Of a stretch of DNA of 29,784 nt, positions 17,005-25,076 are shown piece by piece. Both the position numbers and the translations under genes were made by a program. The stretch is from Bryobacteraceae bacterium (GTDB lineage: Bacteria > Acidobacteriota > Terriglobia > Bryobacterales > Bryobacteraceae): the NCBI GenBank assembly GCA_030039005.1, contig JASHQT010000462.1, positions 1 to 29,784 on the forward strand, read 5' to 3'. The notes under the pieces are model-generated. The model was not told the DNA's origin. It did not search any database and was given only the letters and a program-made list of their open reading frames with translations. Numbering within the stretch: the stretch's first letter is position 1; every line of letters starts with the position of its first letter.

Positions 17005-17951
17005 GATGCTTCCCGCGCGGAGGCGTCCGCTAAAACGATAAAGATGTCGCCGACGGTGGGCTCCATCGGCTCGAGCGAAGCGATCGGAAGATCTTGGCTA
17101 CGGAAAGCCTCACTGATTTGCTGGATATTTCTTTCCTTTTCTCTCACGATCAGCCGCAGATCCTGGCCAATAGAGGCAACGTCCACCAGGTACGGCTGGT
17201 TCTCCAGCGCTCTCATGCCCTCTGCCGTCCTGGAACTCTTTAGCCGCAGCACGGCATAAGAGCCCAACTGCTTTTTGAGAAGGGCGGGTTCTCCCAGCGC
17301 CACCAACCGGCCGCCATGCATCAGACCTAAGCGATCGCAATATTCCGCCTCATCCATATAATGCGTCGTCACCAGCAGCGCGCGGCCGCTTTCGGCCAAG
17401 TGATAAATGAGATCCCAAAAAGCCCGGCGGGCCACGGGATCCACGCCGGAAGTGGGTTCATCCAGAAACACCAGCGGAGGATCGTGAACAATAGCGCACG
17501 CCAGCGCCAACCTCTGCCGCCAGCCTCCGGGCAGATCCCGAGTGTAGGTACGCCGGCGTCCCTCCAGACCCACCATCTCGAGAACGGCCTGCTTGCGCTG
17601 CTCGCGCCGCTCCTTCGGAATGCCGTAAATTCCGCTGAAGAATTCCAGGTTCTCCTCTACCTGAAGGTCGTCGTACAAAGAGAATTTCTGGGACATGTAG
17701 CCGATATTCCGCCGCACCGCCTCGGGATTGCTGGCCACGTCGATGCCCGTCACCTGCAGGCTTCCCGATGTCGGCAGCAATAAGCCGCACAACATGCGAA
17801 TCACGGTGGACTTGCCGGCGCCGTTGGGACCGAGCAGTCCAAAGATCGTCCCCGGCTCAACCTGAAAGGTCACGTCCTGAACCGCGGTGAAATTCCCGAA
17901 TCTCTTCACCAGCCCGCGCACGTCGATGATGTGGCTTGCCGTTTCGCTCAT
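17001..17951 (-). CDS. ABC transporter ATPase, complete motifs (second half of a split YbhF)
   Basis: A 316-residue ATP-binding subunit. Walker A GPNGAGKS at 41-48, Q-loop around Gln88, signature LPGGWRQ at 140-146 (a common variant of LSGGQ in this subfamily), Walker B VFLDEP at 161-166 and H-loop His197 in TTHYMDEA are all present, so it should be the catalytically competent ATPase. A C-terminal tail of about 90 residues follows the core, as in DrrA/YbhF-like exporters. It overlaps the first ATPase by 4 bp (ATGA) and the permease downstream by 4 bp. In E. coli both ATPase domains are one protein, YbhF; here they are separate genes. Confidence 0.92.
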   Translation of the reverse strand: MSETASHIIDVRGLVKRFGNFTAVQDVTFQVEPGTIFGLLGPNGAGKSTVIRMLCGLLLPTSGSLQVTGIDVASNPEAVRRNIGYMSQKFSLYDDLQVEENLEFFSGIYGIPKERREQRKQAVLEMVGLEGRRRTYTRDLPGGWRQRLALACAIVHDPPLVFLDEPTSGVDPVARRAFWDLIYHLAESGRALLVTTHYMDEAEYCDRLGLMHGGRLVALGEPALLKKQLGSYAVLRLKSSRTAEGMRALENQPYLVDVASIGQDLRLIVREKERNIQQISEAFRSQDLPIASLEPMEPTVGDIFIVLADASAREAS

Positions 17952-18901
17952 GCCCTATCTGTTGCGATCGCCGGTTGGTCCATCCCCGCCACCGTGGCGA
18001 CGAAGACATCCTCGAGCGTGGGAGTGACCTGATCGAATGTCGTTACGCGAATCGCGGCGGCCCGCAAATTCGCGAGCAGCCCGTTGCGCGAGAGCCGCGT
18101 GGCGTCAACGAAAACGTGCATGGTGCTGCCGCACCGTTCCACCCGAACCACTCCCGCGCTTGTCCGGAGCGCGGCTTCGAGCGCGCGCCGGTCCGGCCCG
18201 CTCACCTCATAACAGTCTTCGCGCACCACAGCCGCCAGCCGGTCCGGCGAATCGCACAACATCATCCGCCCCCGATCCATCAACCCGACGCGATGGCACC
18301 GCGCAGCCTCGTCCATATACGCAGTGCTGATCAGCAGGGCCGTTCCTTCCTTCGCCAGCTTATAAAGAAGAAACCATAGGTCACGCCGGGAAATGGGATC
18401 CAGGCCGTTGGTGGGTTCGTCAAGCACCAGGACCTTGGGGCGATGCAACAGGGTGCACATCAGCGCCAGCTTCTGCTTCATTCCTCCTGAGAGCCTTCCC
18501 GCCAGCCGGTTGCGAAAAGGCGTCAACGCGGTCATGCGCAGCAGCTCCGGGACGAAAGCGTCGCGGTCCTGTTTGGAAACTCCGTGCAGCCGCGCGAAAA
18601 AATCCAGATTCTCGTCGATGCTCAGGTCGGCGTACAGGCTGAACCTCTGCGGCATGTAGCCGATGCGTTCTTTCACCGCCGCTTTGTCACGCAAAACGCT
18701 GTAACCGGCCACGGTGGCTTCTCCCGAGTCGGGGTTGGTGAGCCCGCAGATCATGCGCAACGAAGTGGACTTCCCCGCCCCGTCCGGACCCACCAGGCCG
18801 AAAATCTCGCCCCGCGCCACTTCCAGAGAAACTGCGTCGACGGCGGTAATGGGACCGAAACGGCGCGTGAGGTTCTTCGCGGCGATAACAGGCTCGGGCA
18901 T
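17948..18901 (-). CDS. ABC transporter ATPase with altered H-loop (first half of a split YbhF)
   Basis: A 317-residue ATP-binding subunit. Walker A GPDGAGKS at 38-45, Gln85 of the Q-loop, signature LSGGMKQ at 137-143 and Walker B VLVLDEPTNGLDP at 157-169 are present. The H-loop histidine is replaced by alanine (STAYMDEA, Ala194), which in other asymmetric ABC exporters marks a weak or non-hydrolysing site. A C-terminal tail of about 90 residues follows. It begins 8 nt after the adaptor gene and ends in a 4-bp overlap with the partner ATPase, so a heterodimer is expected. Confidence 0.92.
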   Translation of the reverse strand: MPEPVIAAKNLTRRFGPITAVDAVSLEVARGEIFGLVGPDGAGKSTSLRMICGLTNPDSGEATVAGYSVLRDKAAVKERIGYMPQRFSLYADLSIDENLDFFARLHGVSKQDRDAFVPELLRMTALTPFRNRLAGRLSGGMKQKLALMCTLLHRPKVLVLDEPTNGLDPISRRDLWFLLYKLAKEGTALLISTAYMDEAARCHRVGLMDRGRMMLCDSPDRLAAVVREDCYEVSGPDRRALEAALRTSAGVVRVERCGSTMHVFVDATRLSRNGLLANLRAAAIRVTTFDQVTPTLEDVFVATVAGMDQPAIATDRA

Positions 18902-18909
18902 GTGAAGGC

Positions 18910-20109
18910 CTATTCGGACAATGCAATTTCCCCGTCGGCCGGCATATTGGACTTCAACTCGTGGCGAGGATTCTCGATGCTGATCTTGATGCGATATACC
19001 AGTCTGACCCGTCCCTCCTTGGACTGAATCTGTTTGGGCGTGAACTCCGCGTCCGAGGAGATGAACGAGACCCGTCCCGGGTACACCTTGCCGGGAAACG
19101 AATCGGTGGTGACCTTGACCGGAGAGCCGATCTTGACGCGCCCCAAATCCTGCTCGCCGACATACGCGCGCAGCCAGGGGTGTTCGATATCGCCGACCGT
19201 CAGCACAGGGGAGCCGGGCGCAAGAATCTCGCCCTCCTCGGCCGATTTCACCAGAACAACGCCGTCGAGCGGAGAAAACACTTCCATGTCTTTGAGCTGA
19301 GCGTCTATCACCGCTATCTGGGCTTTCGCGCGGTCGATCTCGGCCGCGCGCACCACAAGTTCCTCTTCGCCGCGCTGAATCTGAAGCTCGTTCGCCATGC
19401 CTTCGTTCAGCGCTCCCTTCGAGCGCGCCAATTGCGCTTCGGCGCCCTCGATCGCTTCGGCGCGGCTGCCCGCTTTGATCAGTTTCAGGTGCTCCTCGGC
19501 CTGTAGCAGCGAGGCCTGCGCGCTTTCGAATCGCGTGCGCGACACTTCCAGTTGCGACACCGGGATATCATCGTTCTTGCGCAAACGCTGGGCGCGGTCA
19601 TAATCTTCCTTGGCGCGCTGGAACTCGGCCTGCGCCCCGCGTACCACGTCGCCGGCTTCCTGGATTTCCTCTGGCCGGGCCCCCAACTGCAACTCCTTCA
19701 GGTGCGCCGCGGCGGAATGGACTTCGGCCTGGCGCACTTCGAGGTCCGCCTGGAACGTGCGCTTCTGAAGTTCCAGTGAGGTTTTAGCCTCCGCCATGAG
19801 CGCCTCCGAAGAACGCAGCGCCGCTTCCTGTTGCTGGCGCTGGCCGAGCAACTGCTCGGCATCCAAGCGCGCCAGAAGCAGTCCTTTAGTTACGTGGTCG
19901 CCTTCGTTTACCGTTCTCTGAACCAGCCGCCCGGCCACCTTGAAGGCCACGTCCACCTGCTCGAGCTCGATGTTTCCTGAGAACAGAAGGCGGCCGGCGC
20001 CGGCATCGCCCGAGGTGTGAATAAATTCGAAAGCCGTAGCGCCGCCGATCACAAGGATTGCCAGCGCGCCGATGACAATTTTATTTGCGGTAGATCGCAT
20101 CCGACTCAC
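18910..20109 (-). CDS. HlyD/YbhG-family periplasmic adaptor
   Basis: A 399-residue membrane fusion protein linking the ABC exporter to the outer-membrane channel. Residues about 10-28 form a membrane anchor (IVIGALAILVIGGATAFEF) with no lipobox cysteine. Then come the beta-barrel/lipoyl segment (SGNIELEQVDVAFKVAGRLVQRTVNEGDHVTKGLLLARLD), a long charged coiled coil at about 75-250 (repeats of EAQ, RA and KE, including LGARPEEIQEAGD), and the second half of the lipoyl and barrel domains (IDAQLKDMEVFSPLDGVVLVKSAEEGEI). The opening motif GNIELxQVDVAFKVAGR is characteristic of YbhG. The start is GTG, overlapping the TolC-like gene by 4 bp; an ATG three codons later is possible. Confidence 0.92.
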   Translation of the reverse strand: MSRMRSTANKIVIGALAILVIGGATAFEFIHTSGDAGAGRLLFSGNIELEQVDVAFKVAGRLVQRTVNEGDHVTKGLLLARLDAEQLLGQRQQQEAALRSSEALMAEAKTSLELQKRTFQADLEVRQAEVHSAAAHLKELQLGARPEEIQEAGDVVRGAQAEFQRAKEDYDRAQRLRKNDDIPVSQLEVSRTRFESAQASLLQAEEHLKLIKAGSRAEAIEGAEAQLARSKGALNEGMANELQIQRGEEELVVRAAEIDRAKAQIAVIDAQLKDMEVFSPLDGVVLVKSAEEGEILAPGSPVLTVGDIEHPWLRAYVGEQDLGRVKIGSPVKVTTDSFPGKVYPGRVSFISSDAEFTPKQIQSKEGRVRLVYRIKISIENPRHELKSNMPADGEIALSE

Positions 20110-21497
20110 TCCCCAATCATCTTCATTAACGAGCCCAAGGCATAGTTCAAATCGATGCGAGCGACATTGTGACCGAACAACGCTGCAATCCGATTGTCCT
20201 GGGCACGCGCCAGCTTGGTTTGCGCGTCGGTCACCTCGATGCTGCCGGCCACACCCTCGGCGTACCGGCGGCTGGTTTGATCGAGCTCCACTTGCGCCAG
20301 TTCCAGTCCGGCCTGGGCGGTCTTGAACTGCGCCTCCGCGGTATCCAGCCTCTCCAGCGCGACCCGTACTTCCAGATCAATTTCATCGTTCAAATCTTTC
20401 ACCCGGACACGCTCCTCCCGCAGTTGGGTTGCGCTCTCGGCCACCTGGGCCTCTTGGCGGCCTCCGTCGTAGAATGGTACACGAAGCGCCAGACCCAGCG
20501 TGTAGGTAGGGAGGGCCGAAGCATTCAGATTTCCGGTGGTGCCGTAGTTGGCGTAGCCGAGGATCGAGGGTACGTGCTCCACGTGAGCGGCGCTTAATCC
20601 CAACCGCGCTTCGTGTTCCCGCTCCATCTCGGCTCGCAAATCGGGGCGCTGCTTCTTGGCTTGCGCCCTAGCTTCAGCCAGGGTGGCCGAGTCCACGGGA
20701 ACGTACTCCAGTTTGTCGGTCAAATACAGCGGCGTATCCAAATTCACCCGCATCGAGCGAAGCAGGTTCAACTCCGCCTCCCTAAGCTCGCCATTAGCGG
20801 CTTGCAACCTCTGCTCCTCGTCGGCGAGTTCCACTTGGGCGCGGGTCACGTCCAGGGCTATGCCGTTGCCCGCCTCGCGGACGCGTTTGGCCTGTTCGAG
20901 TAAAGCGCCCGCCAAGCGCACGTTCGCGTCCGCCGCTTCCACTTCGGCGTGGCCTCGCAAGACGGCCATATACTGCCGGGCTACCTGCGCGGCCACATTC
21001 TGCCTGGCGCTGTCGATGTCGTCCCGCGAAGCTTTCGTGCCCGCGCGGCTCGCCTGGAAGCGACGGATGGCGCTGAAATCAAAAATGTTGCCACTCAACT
21101 GCGATCGCAGGTCAAATGCGTCAATGGGCCCGATTCTTTGCGGCAGTTGCAGGCCGAAGGGGAGCTTTACTTGGGTGAAACCCTGCTCGGCGAAGCTGGT
21201 GATGTAATCCGTCAAATTTGCCGAGCCGTCCAGATTCGGCAGGAGAGCGGACATCGCTTCCCGGCTTCGGGCCGCAGCCATTTTGTTCTCCAGTCGTGCA
21301 AGCTGAACCACTGCATTCCCGTCCGGTGAGAATGCCAGTTCGACCGCCTGTTTCAGACTCAGCCGCAATTCCTGGGGTGGGGCCTGAACCTGCTGCCCTT
21401 GACAATCAGCTCTCGGGCAAAACGCGCTCGCGAAGATCACTAGCGCGGTGCCGAAACACCAATATTTACATGCCGCTAACACTCGACCACCACTCAA
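20106..21497 (-). CDS. TolC-family outer-membrane efflux protein
   Basis: A 463-residue outer-membrane channel subunit, partner of the adaptor and ABC genes downstream. After a signal sequence (CFGTALVIFASAFCPRADCQG) it has the two-fold TolC repeat: LSLKQAVELAFSPDGNAVVQLARLENKMAAARSREA in the first half and LRVPFYDGGRQEAQVAESATQLREE with the DQTSRRYAEGVAGSIEVTDAQTKLARAQ motif in the second. I chose the TTG at 21497 because GGAGG (21508-21504) lies 6 nt upstream of it and the signal peptide follows; the frame stays open to a GTG at 21536, which would put 13 extra basic residues ahead of the signal. First gene of the seven-gene exporter operon. Confidence 0.9.
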   Translation of the reverse strand: MSGGRVLAACKYWCFGTALVIFASAFCPRADCQGQQVQAPPQELRLSLKQAVELAFSPDGNAVVQLARLENKMAAARSREAMSALLPNLDGSANLTDYITSFAEQGFTQVKLPFGLQLPQRIGPIDAFDLRSQLSGNIFDFSAIRRFQASRAGTKASRDDIDSARQNVAAQVARQYMAVLRGHAEVEAADANVRLAGALLEQAKRVREAGNGIALDVTRAQVELADEEQRLQAANGELREAELNLLRSMRVNLDTPLYLTDKLEYVPVDSATLAEARAQAKKQRPDLRAEMEREHEARLGLSAAHVEHVPSILGYANYGTTGNLNASALPTYTLGLALRVPFYDGGRQEAQVAESATQLREERVRVKDLNDEIDLEVRVALERLDTAEAQFKTAQAGLELAQVELDQTSRRYAEGVAGSIEVTDAQTKLARAQDNRIAALFGHNVARIDLNYALGSLMKMIGE

Positions 21498-21848
21498 AGT
21501 AATCCTCCGGCGCAGTGCGGATGATCTTACACACACATCCGAGCTAGTTCTCTGACAGGGCTAGTTCTTGGATTCTACCGCAACTTACCCCACGATTCTT
21601 CTACCTGGCGTTCTAATAGTACTGTTGGAACCACGCTCTTCGGCTGATTAACCTGCGGCTCAGAGTACATCGGACTAGACGGGTTCATCGTCAATAACCC
21701 TAAATGCTTCAGGATGTTTTCTGTTGTCCGGTTTAAGTGCGCAGTGGAAATCGTGCAAGGTACTAGCCGGAACGAAAGCCTTTTCCAGCCCAACTTATAG
21801 CATGACGTCTCCCTTGGCATTTTGGGATCTCTAGGTTACACTCCCTCC
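21498..21848. other. 351-nt divergent intergenic region without a credible gene
   Basis: It separates the leftward exporter operon from the rightward methyltransferase operon. It is AT-richer than its surroundings. The 81-codon frame on the minus strand at 21575-21820 has no recognisable protein features and no supporting ribosome binding site, so I do not call it. The region holds a promoter candidate next to the methyltransferase start and two copies of GCTAGTTCT at 21543-21551 and 21560-21568 (17-bp spacing). I could not find a convincing promoter for the exporter by eye. Confidence 0.55.
21814..21842 (+). promoter_or_regulatory. Candidate sigma70 promoter abutting the methyltransferase start
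   Basis: -35 TTGGCA (21814-21819), 17-nt spacer, -10 TACACT (21837-21842). The predicted transcription start (about 21848-21850) coincides with the ATG at 21849, which has no ribosome binding site, so the mRNA may be leaderless. Confidence 0.35.
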
Positions 21849-22895
21849 ATGGAGTTAGTAAACGCCGTCCGCCTGCTCGGTTTGCCGAACATGCTCCGAC
21901 TGGGCCGCGCGTACCGTCTCGGCTGGAACGAGATGATTCGCGGCTCTTTCGCCACGCGAACCATGCACGCGCTGTTCAACGTCGGCCTGATTGACGAGTT
22001 CCGGGCGAAAGGTTGGGTGGATATCCAGACGTTTGCGAGTTCCAGACAACTGGATGCAGGTGTTTTGGCCGCCCTGTGCGACGCGCTGTATGAGATCCGA
22101 ATTCTGAAGAAGGACGGAAGCAAATACGCGCTCGACGGCAAAGGCGCGTTGCTGGTGGACGAGATGCGCGGCTGGTTCGAAGTCAGTTATGGCTACGATG
22201 AAATCTTCAGCTCGCTCGAACCCATGCTGCGCGGCCAGAAGGTCTATGGCAAGGACTTCTATCGCCGCTCCGATTACGTGGCCATCGGCAGCGGCGCCAT
22301 GGGCAACTCTCTGTTCTTCCCGCTGGCGAACCAGATCATCCAACAAAAAGGCTACAAACGGATTCTGGACCTGGGTTGCGGAGACGGAACCTTCCTGCTG
22401 AAACTCTGCGAATTGGATCCACAGGTGAGCTGTCTCGGCATCGATATCGCGCCGGAGGCGGTGGAAGAGGGCATGCAAAAAGTCCAACGGGCTGGCTTAC
22501 AGAACAGGGTCCAGCTATTCGCGGAAGACATCTCGAAGATAAAGGAGCTCCCCGAACCGCTGCGGCAAGTCGACGCCGCAACGATCTTTTTCATCCTGCA
22601 CGAGTTGCTGGATGACGGCGACGACCGCGTGATCGATTTTCTGCAAAGCTACCGCAAAGTATTTCCCGGCGTGCCACTCATCGTCTTCGAAGTCATCCGT
22701 CCCACGGCGGAAGAGCTGCGCAAGCGTCCCGGGATCACCATTTACTACCAGCTTTATCATTCTCTCTCGCATCAACGTCTCGCCAACAACGAAAAGTGGC
22801 ACGCACTGTTCCGGGCGGCCGGCTTCAATTCGGTCGAGGAACGGCACCTGGGATTTGCCAGGACCGCTATCTACACCCTACGGGCGACCGGATGA
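21849..22895 (+). CDS. Class I SAM-dependent methyltransferase
   Basis: A 348-residue methyltransferase. The SAM-binding motif I is ILDLGCGDGTF at 172-182, the acidic residue after strand 2 is in GIDIAPEA (197-204), and ATIFFILHELLDDGDD (244-259) is the post-II/motif IV region. The first 140 residues are helical and resemble the dimerisation domain of small-molecule O-methyltransferases (winged-helix-like, YALDGKGALLVDEMRGWF). LYHSLSHQRLANNEKW near 302-317 is a distinctive C-terminal segment. I prefer ATG 21849 over the TTG at 21822 because the promoter candidate ends just before it. The stop overlaps the ATG of the following SDR (ATGA). The substrate is unknown; a C-, N- or O-methylation of the cluster product is inferred from context. 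Confidence 0.88.
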   Translation: MELVNAVRLLGLPNMLRLGRAYRLGWNEMIRGSFATRTMHALFNVGLIDEFRAKGWVDIQTFASSRQLDAGVLAALCDALYEIRILKKDGSKYALDGKGALLVDEMRGWFEVSYGYDEIFSSLEPMLRGQKVYGKDFYRRSDYVAIGSGAMGNSLFFPLANQIIQQKGYKRILDLGCGDGTFLLKLCELDPQVSCLGIDIAPEAVEEGMQKVQRAGLQNRVQLFAEDISKIKELPEPLRQVDAATIFFILHELLDDGDDRVIDFLQSYRKVFPGVPLIVFEVIRPTAEELRKRPGITIYYQLYHSLSHQRLANNEKWHALFRAAGFNSVEERHLGFARTAIYTLRATG

Positions 22896-23761
22896 GCGTT
22901 CGCGCTTCCGGCGAAGCCGTGCTGGTCACCGGCGCTTCGTCGGGACTGGGTCTGGTAACCGCGATTGAACTTGCACAGCATGGGTTTCGAATTTTCGCCG
23001 GTATGCGCGATCCCGCACGGCGGCAGCAACTCGATTTGGCCGCCGCCCGCCAACAGTTAAACATCGAAGTTCTCAAGCTCGACGTGACTTGTGATTCCGA
23101 CGTGGATGCGGCCGTTCGTTCCATTGTTTCCCGCTGCGGCGCCATCTACGGCCTGGTCAATAACGCCGGCATGCAGTTGCGCGGCTATTTCGAGGATCAG
23201 TCCGAAGCCGAAATGCGCCAGGTAATGGAGACCAATGTCTTCGGCACGTTGAAGATCACGCGCGCCGTGCTGCCCTATATGCGCAAGGCGGGCCGAGGCC
23301 GAATCATTATGGTGACTTCGGTCGGCGGCTTGTTGGGATCGCCCGGATTGACCTCGTATTGCGCGAGCAAGTTCGCTCTGGAGGGCATCGGCGAGTCGCT
23401 CGCTTTGGAAGTTGCACCCTTCGGAGTTCAGGTCGTCCTGGTGGAACCCGGGATCGTGAAAACGGAAATCTGGACTCACAACCGCAACGTTGCCGCTCGA
23501 TCCGCCGACGCACAAAGCCCTTATCACAGCTGGTTCGCTGCTTCCGAGCGGCTGGCCGATTGGGCCGTCCAGACGTCCAAGACCACGCCGGAAGCCGTGG
23601 CGCGTACCATTCGGACCGCGCTCGCGACCCGCAAGCCGCGTCTCCGCTACCTGGTGGCAAACCGTGCGCGCTTGCTGTTGGCTGCCCGCGGCGCTCTTCC
23701 CCCGGGACTCTTCCAACGAATGTACATGCATCAGATCTTGAAGAGACTCAGCCGGTCCTAA
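22892..23761 (+). CDS. Short-chain dehydrogenase/reductase (SDR), paralogue of the 12561 gene
   Basis: A 289-residue classical SDR. The cofactor loop is TGASSGLG at 13-20, the NNAG motif is at 90-93, Asn115 is in METNVFG, and the catalytic Ser143, Tyr156 and Lys160 are in VTSVGG and SYCASKFALEGIGE. An arginine after strand 2 (GMRDPARR) suggests NADPH. The start ATG at 22892 overlaps the methyltransferase stop; the longer frame back to 22796 only reads through the methyltransferase end. Aligned by eye it matches the other SDR throughout, including RAVLPYMRKAG, the post-core PYHSWF motif and EAVARTIR...RKPRLRYL. Unlike that copy it keeps the standard NNAG. Likely reduces a keto group of the acyl or sugar part of the product. 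Confidence 0.9.
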   Translation: MSVRASGEAVLVTGASSGLGLVTAIELAQHGFRIFAGMRDPARRQQLDLAAARQQLNIEVLKLDVTCDSDVDAAVRSIVSRCGAIYGLVNNAGMQLRGYFEDQSEAEMRQVMETNVFGTLKITRAVLPYMRKAGRGRIIMVTSVGGLLGSPGLTSYCASKFALEGIGESLALEVAPFGVQVVLVEPGIVKTEIWTHNRNVAARSADAQSPYHSWFAASERLADWAVQTSKTTPEAVARTIRTALATRKPRLRYLVANRARLLLAARGALPPGLFQRMYMHQILKRLSRS

Positions 23762-23774
23762 CGAGAGTCCGTTT

Positions 23775-25061
23775 GTGGCGAGAATTCTGCAAACCTTGTG
23801 GCAATTTCCAACGCATTTGCAGCCCAACATCGCTCTTGCCCATGCCCTGCAAGATCGCGGTCATGACGTGGCGTTCTACAGCGGCGAAAGCGTCCGCTGC
23901 GTGGTGGAGAAGGAAGGCTTCGCCTGCTTCCCGTTTCGCGCGGTGGATGATTCCGGCGTGCGCTCCGCGGTGGAACAGCTCATCAATTTTCGCCGAAATC
24001 CCCTAAAAACCCGAAAGTTATGGCGCGCATTTCTGATTGAGACCATGCCCGGGCAACTGCGGGACCTCACCACGATCCTGTCGGATTTTCCCGCCGACGC
24101 GATTGTTTGCGACCTGGCGATGTGGGCGCCGATGTTGATCATCGGCGAAAAAACCGGACTGCCGGTAGCCGCGTTCTCGCACGTCGCCACGTGTCTGTTG
24201 CCGGGGCCGGAGAAGCCGGTCGCCGGACTAGCTTTGCCTCCCTCGCGCAACTGGCTGCTGAATTTGTTTGGCCACGCCGCAGCCGGCGTCGCGAACATGC
24301 TGGGCGCTCCCGTCCGCCGGGAAGTTAGCCAATTCCGCCAACAGCATGGCCTCCCGCCCCTGGTGATGTCGGTCACCGAGTTTGCCGGAAGCATGCCGCT
24401 CTATCTCGTGCCGAGCGCACCGGAGTTCGATTACTCGCGGAAGGATCTTCCGCAGTCGGTCCATTACGTAGGCCCGTGTCTTTGGGACAAGCCGAAAGAT
24501 GCGCCCGCGCCCGACTTTATCAGCCGGATCGATCCCCACCGGCCGTGTGTCGTAGTGGACGAGGGCGGGCTGTACACCAATCGCTCGCCGTTGTTTCAAC
24601 TGGCGACGGTGGCATTGCGTGAGGCGCCCATCCAAGCAGTGCTGAACTCGGGCGCGGGCCGCAATCCGTCGGATCTCAAATTGGGCCCGCGCCGCGACGG
24701 CATGATGCTCACCCCGCACACGCCTTTGAGCGATCTGTTGCCTCGCGCCAACCTCCTTCTCACCAACGGGAATTCCAATTCCGTGATGGCCGCCCTGAGC
24801 CGCGGGATCCCCGTGGTGGTGCTGCCGTCTATTTGGGATCAGACCGAAGTGGCATGGCGCGTCCACGAGACTCGAACCGGCCTGCGCATTTCACCGCGCC
24901 TGGCAACCGCCGAACGCGTGCGGAAGGCCATCCTGCGCGTGTTGGAGGAGCCTCATTTCCGTGAGAACGCTGTGCGCATGGCAGAGGCCTTACATCGCAG
25001 GGGAGGGCCAGCACACGCGGCCGAATTGATCGAAGATCTGATCCGGCGCCAGGCGAAATAG
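23775..25061 (+). CDS. GT1/MGT-type glycosyltransferase
   Basis: A 428-residue GT-B glycosyltransferase related to macrolide/UDP-glycosyltransferases. The N-terminal acceptor domain opens with FPTHLQPNIALAHALQDRGHDVAFYSG, with His14 in the place of the catalytic histidine. The C-terminal donor domain contains the line HTPLSDLLPRANLLLTNGNS (315-334) followed by AALSRGIPVVVLPSIWDQTE (339-358), the standard GT1 donor pattern. The usual HGG of that pattern reads NGN (331-333), an unusual loss of the histidine that contacts donor phosphates. It starts with GTG 13 nt after the SDR. It would transfer a sugar to a lipid or polyketide-like acceptor; donor and acceptor are not predictable. Related proteins with this altered motif could have lost or changed activity. 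Confidence 0.85.
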   Translation: MARILQTLWQFPTHLQPNIALAHALQDRGHDVAFYSGESVRCVVEKEGFACFPFRAVDDSGVRSAVEQLINFRRNPLKTRKLWRAFLIETMPGQLRDLTTILSDFPADAIVCDLAMWAPMLIIGEKTGLPVAAFSHVATCLLPGPEKPVAGLALPPSRNWLLNLFGHAAAGVANMLGAPVRREVSQFRQQHGLPPLVMSVTEFAGSMPLYLVPSAPEFDYSRKDLPQSVHYVGPCLWDKPKDAPAPDFISRIDPHRPCVVVDEGGLYTNRSPLFQLATVALREAPIQAVLNSGAGRNPSDLKLGPRRDGMMLTPHTPLSDLLPRANLLLTNGNSNSVMAALSRGIPVVVLPSIWDQTEVAWRVHETRTGLRISPRLATAERVRKAILRVLEEPHFRENAVRMAEALHRRGGPAHAAELIEDLIRRQAK

Positions 25062-25076
25062 CATCCTAGTGCTCCA

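Noticed and set aside
21543..21568. Two GCTAGTTCT copies 17 bp apart upstream of the TolC-like gene
   Set aside because: Only two short copies with no third or dyad structure; noted in the intergenic entry but not strong enough as an operator call.
21575..21820. 81-codon minus-strand frame between the exporter and methyltransferase operons
   Set aside because: No recognisable protein features, no ribosome binding site, low GC and overlap with a promoter candidate; reads as intergenic DNA.
23057..23830. 257-codon minus-strand frame across the second SDR
   Set aside because: Lies opposite an SDR with complete catalytic residues; no domain pattern of its own.
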